Assembly (NCBI GenBank): GCA_021396245.1
Contig: WNYE01000013.1
Span: forward strand, 186,001 to 250,000
Direction of reading: 5' to 3'
From: Sporothrix humicola
Taxonomy: Eukaryota > Ascomycota > Sordariomycetes > Ophiostomatales > Ophiostomataceae
Length of the DNA: 64,000 nucleotides
Shown here: positions 14,101 through 23,724 of the stretch, piece by piece
Numbering within the stretch: the first letter of the stretch is position 1
Layout of the letters: the number at the start of each line of letters is the position of its first letter
Notes under the pieces: model-generated
Databases searched by the model: none
Seen by the model: only the letters and a program-made list of their open reading frames with translations
Told to the model about the DNA's origin: nothing
Translations under genes and position numbers: made by a program

Positions 14101-16532
14101 CGATAAAGAGAGCCGAGTCGGAAGCTGCTTTCCTTTTCAGTCTCATCGCGAAAAAGATTTTCAACGCACGTCGTACTCCGTTTGTTGAGTGAACGGGCTA
14201 CCTGGGTTTCTGTAAAAGGGGGCTGACATTGCTGAGATGCCCAAACAAGGTCTTTCCCAGAACCGGTGCAGTGATCATCACCGTCAATACGACAGCCATA
14301 GTCGGTCTTCACATCCTGATTTTTTCCGACAATCAAGAGGACGTCGGACATTTGTATCGAATTCTTCCATTCCCATTTTGCCTTCTCTCTGTCTACATAA
14401 GTAGAAAACATTTGCGACGTATCGAATCTGCTGTGGACCCGTCCCCTCTGCTAGGGCTGTCAGCGTTGCGCTCAACTTGTCCAACGTCAGATGGGGCGTC
14501 GCATCGCGCAAAATGAGGAGACAAAGCAGAAAGGGCGACCTCCCCCTTCTTTTACACAGAAGGGAGGCGTTCGTTTGGGGAAAGGAAGAGGAAGGACACA
14601 AAAAAGGGGTCCGCAGTGCCATCGCGCAGGAGGAACATGAGGAACCGACATGGAGAGAAACCGCCTTGAGTTCCTTCCAAGGCCGGGGATGGCCATCAGA
14701 AGTGGACTTGTATTCAAGTTGTTGCCCTTTTCCGCCCTTTGTAATTGACAATGATGATTTATCAGGGCCCATTTATCACGATAAAACGAAAAGGAAGCAT
14801 CGACAAGAGATCCCAGGCCAAGCTCATCTCGTCAGACAACGCCCGGCTAACCGCCCCGTTTTGACAGGCCGGGATTCCGATGGAAGATGCCGTTGAAAGA
14901 GGAGCAAAAGGTCCAAGTCAAAGCTTGAATAATATCATCAGTGCGCGGTAGGGGGAAAGAAACAGAAGAAAAATGATGAGATATTCCGATCAGACAAAAA
15001 AGATATCAGCACCCAGAAGCGGACGTCGTACTCATGTCAGATTTCTCAACAACGATCAACAGTGGTGAGAATTGGCCAGGATAGATTTTTTTCGCCTTCG
15101 TAAAAGTCTGTCTACATTTTGCAGTATTTTGCGCCGTATATTTTCTCGTCGCAGTCGCCTTTGCATCGCAATTTTGTTCGGTTGCTCTCAAATGGAATCA
15201 TCTCACGACAGATGAAGATAAATGCCGGTACTCATACGGAATACGGGGAAAACTCATAAACGGCACACAGACCGCGCCCGGGGTTCTTTGGCCCTTTCTA
15301 TCTTTTTTTCCGGAGTCTCGACAGGTACGAACAGACGTTCTCACACACACCTTGCAGGTGCAGTGTCGTTTTTTGCATCCTCCATCCTCTTCGAACTCCT
15401 GCATTCGCGTCCTCCCTCGCCCATCCCGTCGTTGTTTCGCAGTAGTGCAAGTGCTTTGACTTTCGGTATGCTTGCCAGAACAGCGAGCACAAAAATTCAA
15501 CATAAAAATGACACAAAAAGAAGGATTCGTCTTGTGCATGCGAAAGTAACATCGTAGAAGCGATGAATACATACGATGTAGAGAAAGGAGAGGGAGTGGG
15601 GGCAGGCAATACCATAGATAGATAGATATCTAATCGTAGGGCAAAGGAGGAGTCGTTCGTTCTGCAATGTATCGCTGCTGGCCATCGATGACACCCTCCT
15701 CTCTGCCCTTCCAAGGAGACCAAGAAGCACAAAAGGCACAAGAAGCACAAAAAAGGGGAGCGAGCGCTGCGCTAGTGTCTCAATGTGTTCCTTTCTTTCG
15801 TCCATCGTCCCCTTCTTTTTTCTTGTCTCCCTTCTTTCTTTTGTCTTCCACCTTACCTCTTTCGTCAGTGTCGTACTAGTGGTGTGCATTTGTTTCTTCT
15901 CTCGTCTCGACTGCCTGTCTTGCTTGTGTATTTTGGGCCGTCTCGTCTCATCATCATGGCGAAAGCGGGCAAAAGGAGGGGATGGACAAAAAAAGAACAC
16001 AGCAGGCAAAAACAGACCAGAATGAGACGATCGAGGGAACAAACGACAAGTGAGGGGGGGGGGGGGGGGCATAAACAACAGTAGAAATGACATGGGGGCG
16101 ACGGGGACGGGCTTGCCTTCCGTTTGTGTTTTGTGTTGTTGGTAGGTTGTTGAAGGCAAAGTCGCGTTGGTCAAGTCCAGTATCAAACGAGACCGAGTAC
16201 CAACATACGGCACGGGTCGCAGTGTGTGTCTGTTGGAAAACAAGAGTCAAAGTCAAGGGACTTGGCGTGGAGAGGCCGTAAAGTGCTTGCATGAGGCGAA
16301 CACTTTGTTGTTCTTCGATTGAAGACATGAAATGAAGATGGTCAAAAAGGTGAAAAGAAGATCAATATGTGATACCATTTTAGTATATCCAGAAGAATAC
16401 AATCCAAAGTAAACAAAAGAAACAAACGCCAGTTCATGATATACAAATATAAATGACAAAAGAGAAATGAACAAAAGCAGATAGTATCGTGTATATGTAC
16501 TAAACCGTCAAATTGTCTGTAGAGGCATTGCT
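5120..16532. other. 11.4-kb gene desert between the GPCR 5' end and the ECM14 3' end
   Basis: Open frames up to about 250 codons occur on both strands, but none shows a recognisable domain and most are low in complexity. The first part is the GPCR leader, including a purine-rich tract on the + strand at about 5180-5262 (pyrimidine-rich in the transcript). Also present are an 11-mer GTACGGAGTAC at 7356-7366, a short GATA repeat near 15614-15628 and a run of 16 G at 16054-16069. The last few hundred bases are expected to be ECM14 3' UTR. I see no transposase, reverse transcriptase or terminal repeats. Confidence 0.6.
16054..16069 (+). repeat. homopolymer run of 16 G
   Basis: Sixteen consecutive G residues are read directly in non-coding DNA. 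Such runs are prone to length variation and sequencing error, so the exact count is uncertain. Confidence 0.8.
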
Positions 16533-18452
16533 CTACCTCCGCCTCCGGCCAGAAAGCAGGATGGTAAACTGCTCACCCTCCAGATCCTCATCGTCGGCGA
16601 CATGAATCTTGTCGTGCTTGTTGACGGCCGTCTCGGCGACAACCTCAGTCTCAGCAACAGTCTCAGCCTCCGCCTCTGCCACTGCCTCCGTCTCGTACGA
16701 CTTCTCGATGCCGTTGTTGCCGAGCAGGAAGTCGCCAAAGTACTTGACAGCGCTAAAGACCTCCTCGCCGGTGGGCACGATCTCGGTTTTCGGCAGCAGG
16801 AAGCCGTAGCTGCCCGTGTCGCGCAGCTTGATCTGGTAGCTGTACTTGGCGTGTAGTTCGTGGTAGAACCAGTCAATGGCGGAGCCACCACCCGCCTCGA
16901 TGCGCGTCGACGGGCTGCCAGTGGCAGACCCCATGATGCCCTCGCAGGCCGACGAGACGCTGTAGGTCTCACCAGTGGACAAACGGATGGCCTTGGCGAG
17001 GCCGGCGGCGAGCTCCTCGAGGTTCTCGAGGTTGGGCGGGTCGGCCGAGCACGAGTAGGAGAAGGGGAACATGATCTGCTGGGAGTACGAGTGCAGGTCC
17101 AAGAAGCCAACGAACTCGACATTGTTCTCGTCGACCTCGTTGCGGGCCCAGTCCGAGAGCGCCAGGGCCTCGACGGCCTGGAAGGCAGACTCGCCGCCGT
17201 ACGACTCGGAGCAGGGCTCATCGCGGGTCTTGCTGTCCCACTCATAGCCGAAAGCGTGGTCGAGATCATAGCCGCGGCAGTAGCGGAAGTTGGTGGTCTG
17301 GCGGGTCTTGCGCCAGAGACGGTCGGTCTGCCAGGTGTACTCGTAGCCGTCCGGGTTGACGACGGGGACAAAGACAATGTCAAAGTTGTCGACGAGCTTT
17401 TTGATCATGTTGGTGTTTTCGTAGCCAATGATAATGGCCCAGGCGATGTAGCTCACAGAACTCGACGAGATCCATTCGCGGGCGTGCAGGCCACCCGTGA
17501 TGAGGATCGTCTTTCTCTTCTTGGGCGGCTCAGCAGTGCCCGGCGGCGACGGCTTGACGGGCTTGCTCTTCTTCTTGTTCTTCTTGTCGTGCTTGCTGTG
17601 CTTGCCCTTCTTCTTGCTCTTGTCGTGCTTCTTCTTCTTGATTAGGACAAAGCCGTCCTCTTCCTCCTCCTCGTCAAACTCCTCAAAGTCATCCATGTCC
17701 GATGAAGCCCGCTCAGCATCGCTGTCCTGCGAGCCAACGCGCAGACCAATGATCTCGCGGCCCTCGGCCGACTCGCCCACGACGACCTTGTGGACATACT
17801 CTGGGAACATTGTGTGCAGCAGCGTCATCCACTGCACAATCACAGGGTACGGCTGGTAGTCCCGGAAAAAAATGTTGTCGGTGCCGCCGCCGCCTGCGAT
17901 CAAGGCGGTCTTGTTGAGGAACAAGCCGTTGCTGCCGCCACTGGCATTATCCTTCGGGTACGTATCGCGGACCGCCTCGGCCAAATCGGGGACAAGCGGC
18001 GAGTAGGACTGGTGCAGACTCTTGGGAAGCAGCGTCAGAAGAGACGACACATCATCCCTGTCGAGCAGGATGTCGACGGTGCCCGTGTAGTTGTTAAACG
18101 ACCAAATGTCCAAGAACAGGCGCTGAGCCGCGGCGGCCAGAGCAGCCTCTTCGGCGGGCGTCTCCACATTGAAACGGATCACAGTCTGCTGGGCGTACCG
18201 GGCCGCATTAGCCGCCGAGAGCCACGATGCAGGCTGCGAGTCGCCACCGGCACCGCCCGCGCGGCCATGGTTGAAGAAGGGCCCGGTAACCGAATTGCGC
18301 AGCCAGCTGAAGCGCATAAAACGCGGGACCCACGAGCCATGTGCCGGTTCAATCGAGCGGCCCGCGTGTGGCCGTGCGGCGCAGGCCGGGGATGTGAGGA
18401 GGAGGAGGGCAATGGCCGGCACGATCACGAGGCTCAAGCTCCGGGACCACAT
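16533..18452 (-). CDS. ecm14: ECM14-type inactive metallocarboxypeptidase (M14A pseudoenzyme)
   Basis: A single exon encodes 639 aa. Residues 1-25 form a signal peptide ending in an ACA-type site, so the protein should be secretory or vacuolar. A propeptide-like region (about 90-215) precedes the M14 carboxypeptidase fold. The zinc ligands are kept: H323 and E326 in HAREW and H454 in LDLHS. The usual Asn-Arg substrate pair is Asp398-His399 (YDLDHAFGYEWD), and the catalytic Glu is Lys542 in IKLRDTG. Both changes are those known for ECM14, a family linked to cell-wall function and held to lack peptidase activity. An acidic stretch (about 252-266) followed by a Lys-rich stretch (about 272-314) sits between propeptide and catalytic fold, and the tail carries Glu/Ala-rich repeats. 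The length is somewhat above the 580-600 aa usual in the family, which the insert explains. Confidence 0.95.
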   Translation of the reverse strand: MWSRSLSLVIVPAIALLLLTSPACAARPHAGRSIEPAHGSWVPRFMRFSWLRNSVTGPFFNHGRAGGAGGDSQPASWLSAANAARYAQQTVIRFNVETPAEEAALAAAAQRLFLDIWSFNNYTGTVDILLDRDDVSSLLTLLPKSLHQSYSPLVPDLAEAVRDTYPKDNASGGSNGLFLNKTALIAGGGGTDNIFFRDYQPYPVIVQWMTLLHTMFPEYVHKVVVGESAEGREIIGLRVGSQDSDAERASSDMDDFEEFDEEEEEDGFVLIKKKKHDKSKKKGKHSKHDKKNKKKSKPVKPSPPGTAEPPKKRKTILITGGLHAREWISSSSVSYIAWAIIIGYENTNMIKKLVDNFDIVFVPVVNPDGYEYTWQTDRLWRKTRQTTNFRYCRGYDLDHAFGYEWDSKTRDEPCSESYGGESAFQAVEALALSDWARNEVDENNVEFVGFLDLHSYSQQIMFPFSYSCSADPPNLENLEELAAGLAKAIRLSTGETYSVSSACEGIMGSATGSPSTRIEAGGGSAIDWFYHELHAKYSYQIKLRDTGSYGFLLPKTEIVPTGEEVFSAVKYFGDFLLGNNGIEKSYETEAVAEAEAETVAETEVVAETAVNKHDKIHVADDEDLEGEQFTILLSGRRRR

Positions 18453-19343
18453 GGTGCGTTATCGGACGAGAGAGATATCGGGAGAATGTTTTGTTTATTT
18501 GGCGATCGGATGAGACGAGGCGAATTGCCCCGGATTGGGCGGTTCGGATCGAGATAGAGTCGCCAGCAATGTTCGTTAGTTCGATATTAGTAAAGAGAGT
18601 ACAAGCGTGTATCACGCGCGTCGTCAAACCCGTCTTCCGTGTCAGACGTCGATGGGGTTGTCGCGATGGCGAGAAACAAGTTTCTCTAGAGTTGTTGATT
18701 GAAGGGAGAGGGCAGACTTGCACCAGTGCCAAAGAATGGGGCCTCCTGCTCCCAACAGCCTTGTAGTGGGGTCCATTATTGGCGGCTTTTGGCTGGAACG
18801 TGGGCCGATCGACCAATCAGCGTCGTGGTTAAAGGGCAGCCTGCGCCAACTCTGCACTAGGGCGCCTGACGCAATTGCTGGATTTGCTCTTTTCTGTTCT
18901 TGCCGTGACTTGCTGTGACTGACACTGACACTGATAGATCATAGACCCGAAGAAACCGGTCCAGGGGCATCCAGACTTTTAAAGGCTCTCTGGCTCTAAA
19001 AGGAAAGAGCTCAGGGGCCCCACTGTCAAAGCCACATTCTTTTTTGCAGCTACGTCCGACGTAATTGCAACGTACTAACTAACATAACGCTTTTTCATAA
19101 CGCTTTTCCCAGACAACTTTTTATCAATGCCGTCCCGTGTGGCTGGCATTTTTTCGCCGTTTGTATCCGCACGGAGCCCCGAGACTCGGCTTATTGTTTT
19201 GACCGACTTTTTAGACACAACCCCGGGTTGACTCATTGGAATAATTTCGGATTTTTTGTCAAAAAAAAAAAAAGAGAATCAAAAATATCTCAACTCTCCA
19301 AGCCAATTGTGAGAAATAACCAACATCTCGAGATATCAACATC
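18453..19343. promoter_or_regulatory. divergent intergenic region shared by ECM14 and the ABHD11-like gene
   Basis: This 891-bp gap separates two outward-facing start codons, so both promoters must lie in it. A CCAAT core is present near 18813-18817 (in CCAATCAG), and a run of 13 A at 19261-19273 lies about 70 bp before the ABHD11-like ATG. No coding frame is supported. Confidence 0.5.
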
Positions 19344-20652
19344 ATGGCTGCACGTGCTCCGATCTGGGGCTGCCGGACGGCCTACCGCTCGCTCCGGCTT
19401 CCTTCTTCCTCACCATTGGCGACCAGAGGCGAAGCACAGAGACCACTGTTCAAGCCAGTACCAGTTCGGATAGCATGTGCTTTCTATTCATCAAAGCCCA
19501 CCGGCATCAACGAGGACGGCACGGTCAGGCTGGCCTTCGACCTGCATAAGCCTGAGAAGCCAGTGTCTGATGAGAAGACACAGCCGATAATATTTATGCA
19601 CGGCCTGTTTGGCTCCAAGAAGAACAACAGGACCATGAGCAAGTAAGCAAAGTCGAAACGAAGCGAGGGAATAATTGACATAAAAATCATGTATGTCTTT
19701 TGTATAATCAGTTCACTAACAGAGCTCAGAATGTTGGCACACGACTTGGGCAGATCAGTATATGCTCTTGTAAGTTGACGCACATCTTTGATTTATTTCC
19801 AGAAAAGTCATCTAACATCAACAGGACATGAGAAACCATGGCGAATCGCCTCACGTCCCTCGTCATGACTACGAGATCATGGCGGACGATGTTGCCAACT
19901 TTATCAAAGAGCACGGACTGACAGACCCAACCATCATTGGCCACTCCATGTATGTTTTACCCATCCTGGCTGTGGCACATATTTTTTATTCTCGTTTGTA
20001 ATTCATACTGACAACTTTAGGGGCGCAAAAACGGCCATGGTGCTCGCCCTCAAGTCGCCCAACATGGTCCGCGACATTATCCCCGTCGACAACGCGCCCA
20101 TCGACGCCGCCCTCCTCAGCAGCTTTGGCAAATACGTCCGCGGCATGAAGGAGGTTGATCGTGCCCGCGTCGCCCGCCAGGCCGAGGCCGACAAGGTCCT
20201 GCAGCAGTACGAAAAGTCCTTGACCATCCGCCACTTCTTGTTGGGCAACATGCACCGCGTCAAGGTGCCCGACGACGACCCGAGCCCCGAAGCCGGCAAG
20301 CACATTCTGCAGTTCCGCATCCCGCTCGACACGCTCGGCAAAGCACTGGACGTCCTAGGTGATTTCCCTTACAAGGACCCCAATGCCGTGCGCTACGAAA
20401 AGCCGACGCTAATTGTCCGCGGCACCGAGAGCCACTACGTGCCCGACGAGGCGTTGCCCATTATCGGCCAGTTCTTCCCACGGTTCGAGCTGGCCGACAT
20501 CAAGGCCGGCCACTGGGTCGTCTCGGAGAACCCCAAAGCATTCCGTGAAGGTGAGTAAAGGAAAGGCTGAACGAGTTTGCCTACAATGGTTGTACTTGCT
20601 AACCTTTATCTCTTTAGCTGTCGTCCGCTTCCTTACACCAAATGATGATTAG
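19344..20652 (+). CDS. mitochondrial alpha/beta hydrolase, ABHD11/Imo32 family
   Basis: The model has five exons, join(19344..19642, 19712..19769, 19825..19949, 20021..20550, 20618..20652), and gives 348 aa. The Arg/Ser-rich, acid-poor N-terminus (about 1-50) looks like a mitochondrial presequence. The fold signature follows: PIIFMHGLFGSKKNNR (oxyanion His86-Gly87), DMRNHGESPH, then GHSMGAK with the nucleophile Ser160, and a C-terminal AGHWV with the catalytic His325. Intron 3 interrupts the GHSMG motif. Members hydrolyse acyl esters in mitochondria; yeast IMO32 and human ABHD11 are the reference proteins. Exon 2 must start at 19712 to stay in frame, which adds about six residues (SLTELR) relative to my memory of the family. 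The better-looking CTAACAG acceptor 11 bp downstream would break the frame. The exact substrate cannot be told. Confidence 0.9.
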
Positions 20653-20874
20653 AGTAGGCCATTGGACCCCTACCTACCTTAATTACGGTACTAGCCATTT
20701 CGCATATAGACTTTTGATTTCATATAGAAGCAATACAATGTCTCTTGAAAAGATGATATCTAATATAATACGGGCATGAACATAGATCTAAGGCGTCTCA
20801 ATGGTGGAAATGGGAAAGGGTATCGCAAAAAGAGAAATCAGGAACAACAACATCATCCACACAGCAATAAGTCA

Positions 20875-21612
20875 TTAACAGGCACAGCTGGAGAGATAGC
20901 CTCCTCCTCCTTCGTCTCCTCCACTACCAGCCCCAAGAGATACCGTTGCAGCCGGCCGTCGTGTTGCATCTGCAGTGCCTGATGCCACAATTCGGTCCAC
21001 CAGCGCTACAAATGGTTCCCTCACATTCTCGCCGGTCCGCGCGCTCGTCTCAAAGAAAAGCGGTGCTTGTTCTCCCTCATCATTGTATTTGGCAGCAAGT
21101 GCAGCACCCTCTTCCGCCGTCACAGCCCGGCTTGTGCCTGCACGGTCCACTTTGGAGCCCACCAGGCAAAACTGGCACCGTGCCGACGCCCCAGCTGCTG
21201 CCGCCACGGCCGTATTCGCTTCGGCCTCGGCAAACCAGCTGTCCATCTGTTCAAAGGTTGCTCGGTTGGTGACGTCGTAGACAAAGACGATGCCGTGGGC
21301 GCCGCGGTAGTAGCTTGTGGACAGAGTGCGAAACCGTTCTTGGCCGGCGGTGTCGAGGAGCATGACGCGGTACGTCTTGCCGCGGACGGAGAGGCGTTTT
21401 ACGTGCATGTCGATGCCAATGGTGGCGGATGCGTCGCTGGGGTCAAAGTCATTTTCGCAATATCGTTTGAGGACTGGAGAGGTTAGCAGATGTTCAGGTA
21501 ATCGTCGATCACCAGGTCTGTAAAGAAACTCCTCGAACGAGGGATACTGACGAGCTGTTTTGCCGACGTTTGACGGTCCGATAATAAGAATCTTGAGTGA
21601 TGATTCGGCCAT
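20875..21612 (-). CDS. Rab-like small GTPase with C-terminal CAC prenylation motif
   Basis: The model has two exons, complement(20875..21473, 21552..21612), and gives 219 aa. The 78-bp intron (GTCAGT...CTAAC...CCAG) has no in-frame stop, so an unspliced reading would give 245 aa with 26 extra residues right after the P-loop. Splicing restores GPSNVGKTALLKRY. The G motifs are G1 at 12-19, the switch I Thr at 38 (ATIGID), DTAGQE at 61-66, SKVD at 127-130 instead of the usual NKxD, and ETSA at 162-165. A Gly-rich tail ends in Cys-Ala-Cys, the double-Cys type modified by geranylgeranyl transferase II. Switch I and II resemble Rab18-like proteins, but I cannot assign a subfamily. The role is probably vesicle traffic at a membrane. 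Its stop codon is only 222 bp from that of the convergent hydrolase gene. Confidence 0.92.
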   Translation of the reverse strand: MAESSLKILIIGPSNVGKTARQYPSFEEFLYRPGDRRLPEHLLTSPVLKRYCENDFDPSDASATIGIDMHVKRLSVRGKTYRVMLLDTAGQERFRTLSTSYYRGAHGIVFVYDVTNRATFEQMDSWFAEAEANTAVAAAAGASARCQFCLVGSKVDRAGTSRAVTAEEGAALAAKYNDEGEQAPLFFETSARTGENVREPFVALVDRIVASGTADATRRPAATVSLGAGSGGDEGGGGYLSSCAC

Positions 21613-22331
21613 GTTGAAGTCGTTGCTCTAAGGATCAATCCGGGCGATCATATGCACAAGATGGCCATGTTGTTGTGGGGGAATGTCGTGAGAAAGAATG
21701 TCACGAAATGCAGACGTCGTGCAAATGACGTCTATCAGCCTAGAATGCCATGTGAAAGGTGGGCTGTGATAGGCTGAAACGGCCATGGCAGGCGCTGGAC
21801 GACAGTGGACTTGACGTTGAACGGCGTAGTATGATTGGGCCAATCAGAGCGCTTGCTCGCCACGACCACATCACCGACTTTTTCACCAAGTATTCCTCCA
21901 TACAATTTTTCCTATCACGATTCACTCCTCACCAGTACTCACTGCCTGCCGTTGGTTATTAAACTTTTTTTTATTTCATCTGTGTATGATGGTTCCCTGA
22001 CTGCTTTTTGGTTTTGAAGAGTATTGTAGCATAATACCAACGCCCTCATCTCTTTTTTTTTGCCCATCCCTTGTTCTGCCCTTTTTTCTTCCGTTTAATG
22101 ATGGTAAGAAAAAGACACAGAAAAACACAAGAGAAAAAATAAAAACACCAAACGATAAAGTCAAACAACCTCAGCCCGAGTCTTTCAAAGCCGCCATCGT
22201 CCCAATGTAAATAGTAAAGGAAAGGATTGTAATAAATGCACACAAATTCAACTACAGAACTCCTGTCGTCTCCCTAAAAGACTTTTCGGCCTAGGAGGGG
22301 ATAAAACAAAAGCAAAGCAAGAATTGTACAT
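21613..22331. other. intergenic region upstream of the Rab-like gene
   Basis: This 719-bp gap should hold the Rab-like promoter and the eS1 3' UTR. No coding frame is supported. The eS1-proximal half contains T-rich and A-rich runs compatible with 3' end formation on the - strand. Confidence 0.5.
21834..21844. promoter_or_regulatory. pair of inverted CCAAT cores upstream of the Rab-like gene
   Basis: ATTGG at 21834-21838 and CCAAT at 21840-21844 face each other with one base between, about 220 bp upstream of the start codon at 21612. CCAAT is the known core site of the fungal HAP/CBC complex. Binding here is inferred only. Confidence 0.35.
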
Positions 22332-23724
22332 TTATACCTCCTCCAGGACAACCTCCTTGAACTCGCGCTCAACCTTCTGGCCATCCTCACCACCGCCCGA
22401 CTCGCCGTGCAGGGCCAGCAGCGAACCCAGGTCGAACTTGGGCTGCTTCAGCATCTTGACCTTGCGGATGTGGACCTGGGACGAGTTAGGATAAGATTCA
22501 AAATGAATATGTGCCTGGGGATTGTGTACTCACGTTCTGCAGGGGGTAGATGCCCTGGGAGGACTTCTCAATCTCGCGGCCAATGACCTCGGGGATCAGC
22601 TTGGCGGTCAGCTGCTGCAGGGTGCAGCTGCTGGCCTCGCGCTGGATGATCTCGGTCATCTTTCTCCGGATGGCGCGGATCTGCGAAGAGGCGGCGTAGG
22701 TGGTCTTCTTGATCTGGTTGGGGCGGCGCTTGGTGAAGCCAATGGCGAACAGGCGCAGCAGGTAGTCGTCGGTGGTCTTGACGGTGATGTTGGCCTCAAT
22801 CAGAGTCTGCCACTTGCGGACGAGCGAGCGGAGCTTGTCCGAGGTGAAGTCGAGGCCGTGGAAGTTGGTCAGGCAGTTCTTGCCCTGGACCTCGTCGACC
22901 CGGAGCTTGACCTTGCGGAAAGCGTGCTCCTCATCCTTCTGCAGATCAGCGAGGGAGACCTCGATGATGCGGCCCTTCAGGGCATCGTTGGCGTTCTTCA
23001 GACCGGAGGTACGGTTGACGAGGGTCTTGCCGACACTGGGGACTGTTAGAATCTGTTTTTCCTTTCGACGGTTTTTTTTTGTCTGACCCCAAGTCCTCTT
23101 GGCAAGCCAAGGTCGACTTCGAGATGCGAAAAGGGCTGGAAAATGCTTACTCGCGGTGGGCGAAGGTGGTAGGGGCCTTGACGCTGTACCAGTCCTTGCG
23201 GGTGAAGGGGTCGACGGTCTTCTTCTTGAGGCCCTTCTTGCCCTTGGACAATCTCTTGTTCCTGTAAAGCGCACTTCGTCAGCAAATGTTGTTCGAGAAG
23301 CGAAAAATTCGTCATGCAGTCTGTCGTTTGCGGCCGCCTCGTCTCTCTCGTCCGGTCGAATTCTCTCTCTCGGTGTGCCGTTGGTTCTGTTGCAGGACAG
23401 TCATGTCGATGCATTGGGTCCAGACCTCGTTGGTCATCGAAATGTTTCCACCGCATGTCCCTGATGCAAAATTGTTCCGTCGTTGTCGATTGTCGGAGAA
23501 AGGCGGCACAGCCGTTCGACGGCACTCGAGATGATCATTGTCGAGATGGAAGACAGTCTCCAAAGGTCCGATGTTTTCGTCGAGCAAAAATTCGTGATCG
23601 CACGCGAGAGAGAAAAAGATCGAGAGGCCGAGAGACAACGAGGAAAAGACGCAAAAACGACGACGCAGCGATCAAACGATCCAAACGGGATTCTCTAGAA
23701 GATTTCGTACTTTCCGACAGCCAT
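22332..23724 (-). CDS. rps1: 40S ribosomal protein eS1 (S3Ae/RPS1)
   Basis: The model has four exons, complement(22332..22475, 22534..23035, 23151..23261, 23711..23724), and gives 256 aa, the usual family length. The first exon is only 14 nt (ATG plus the start of MAVGK). Its first intron is 449 bp, much longer than any other intron in the window. The product reads MAVGKNKRLSKGKKG, then DPFTRKDWYSVKAP, DVGKTLVNRTSGLKN and a C-terminus ending FKEVVLEEV, all matching eS1. It is a structural protein of the small ribosomal subunit. For exon 3 only the CCCAG acceptor ending at 23036 keeps the frame; the AACAG 7 bp upstream does not. Placement of the start and the terminal exons is firm. Confidence 0.97.

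Noticed and set aside
15497..16243. 248-codon - strand frame
   Set aside because: Built from pyrimidine- and purine-rich tracts and the G run (read as a proline run). Composition explains it.
16860..17645. 261-codon + strand frame opposite ECM14
   Set aside because: It is antisense to conserved carboxypeptidase codons and has no recognisable content; a shadow of GC-rich codon use.
23151..23710. Possible C/D snoRNA in the eS1 first intron
   Set aside because: A CGATGA-like C box occurs, but no correctly placed D box or terminal stem was found.
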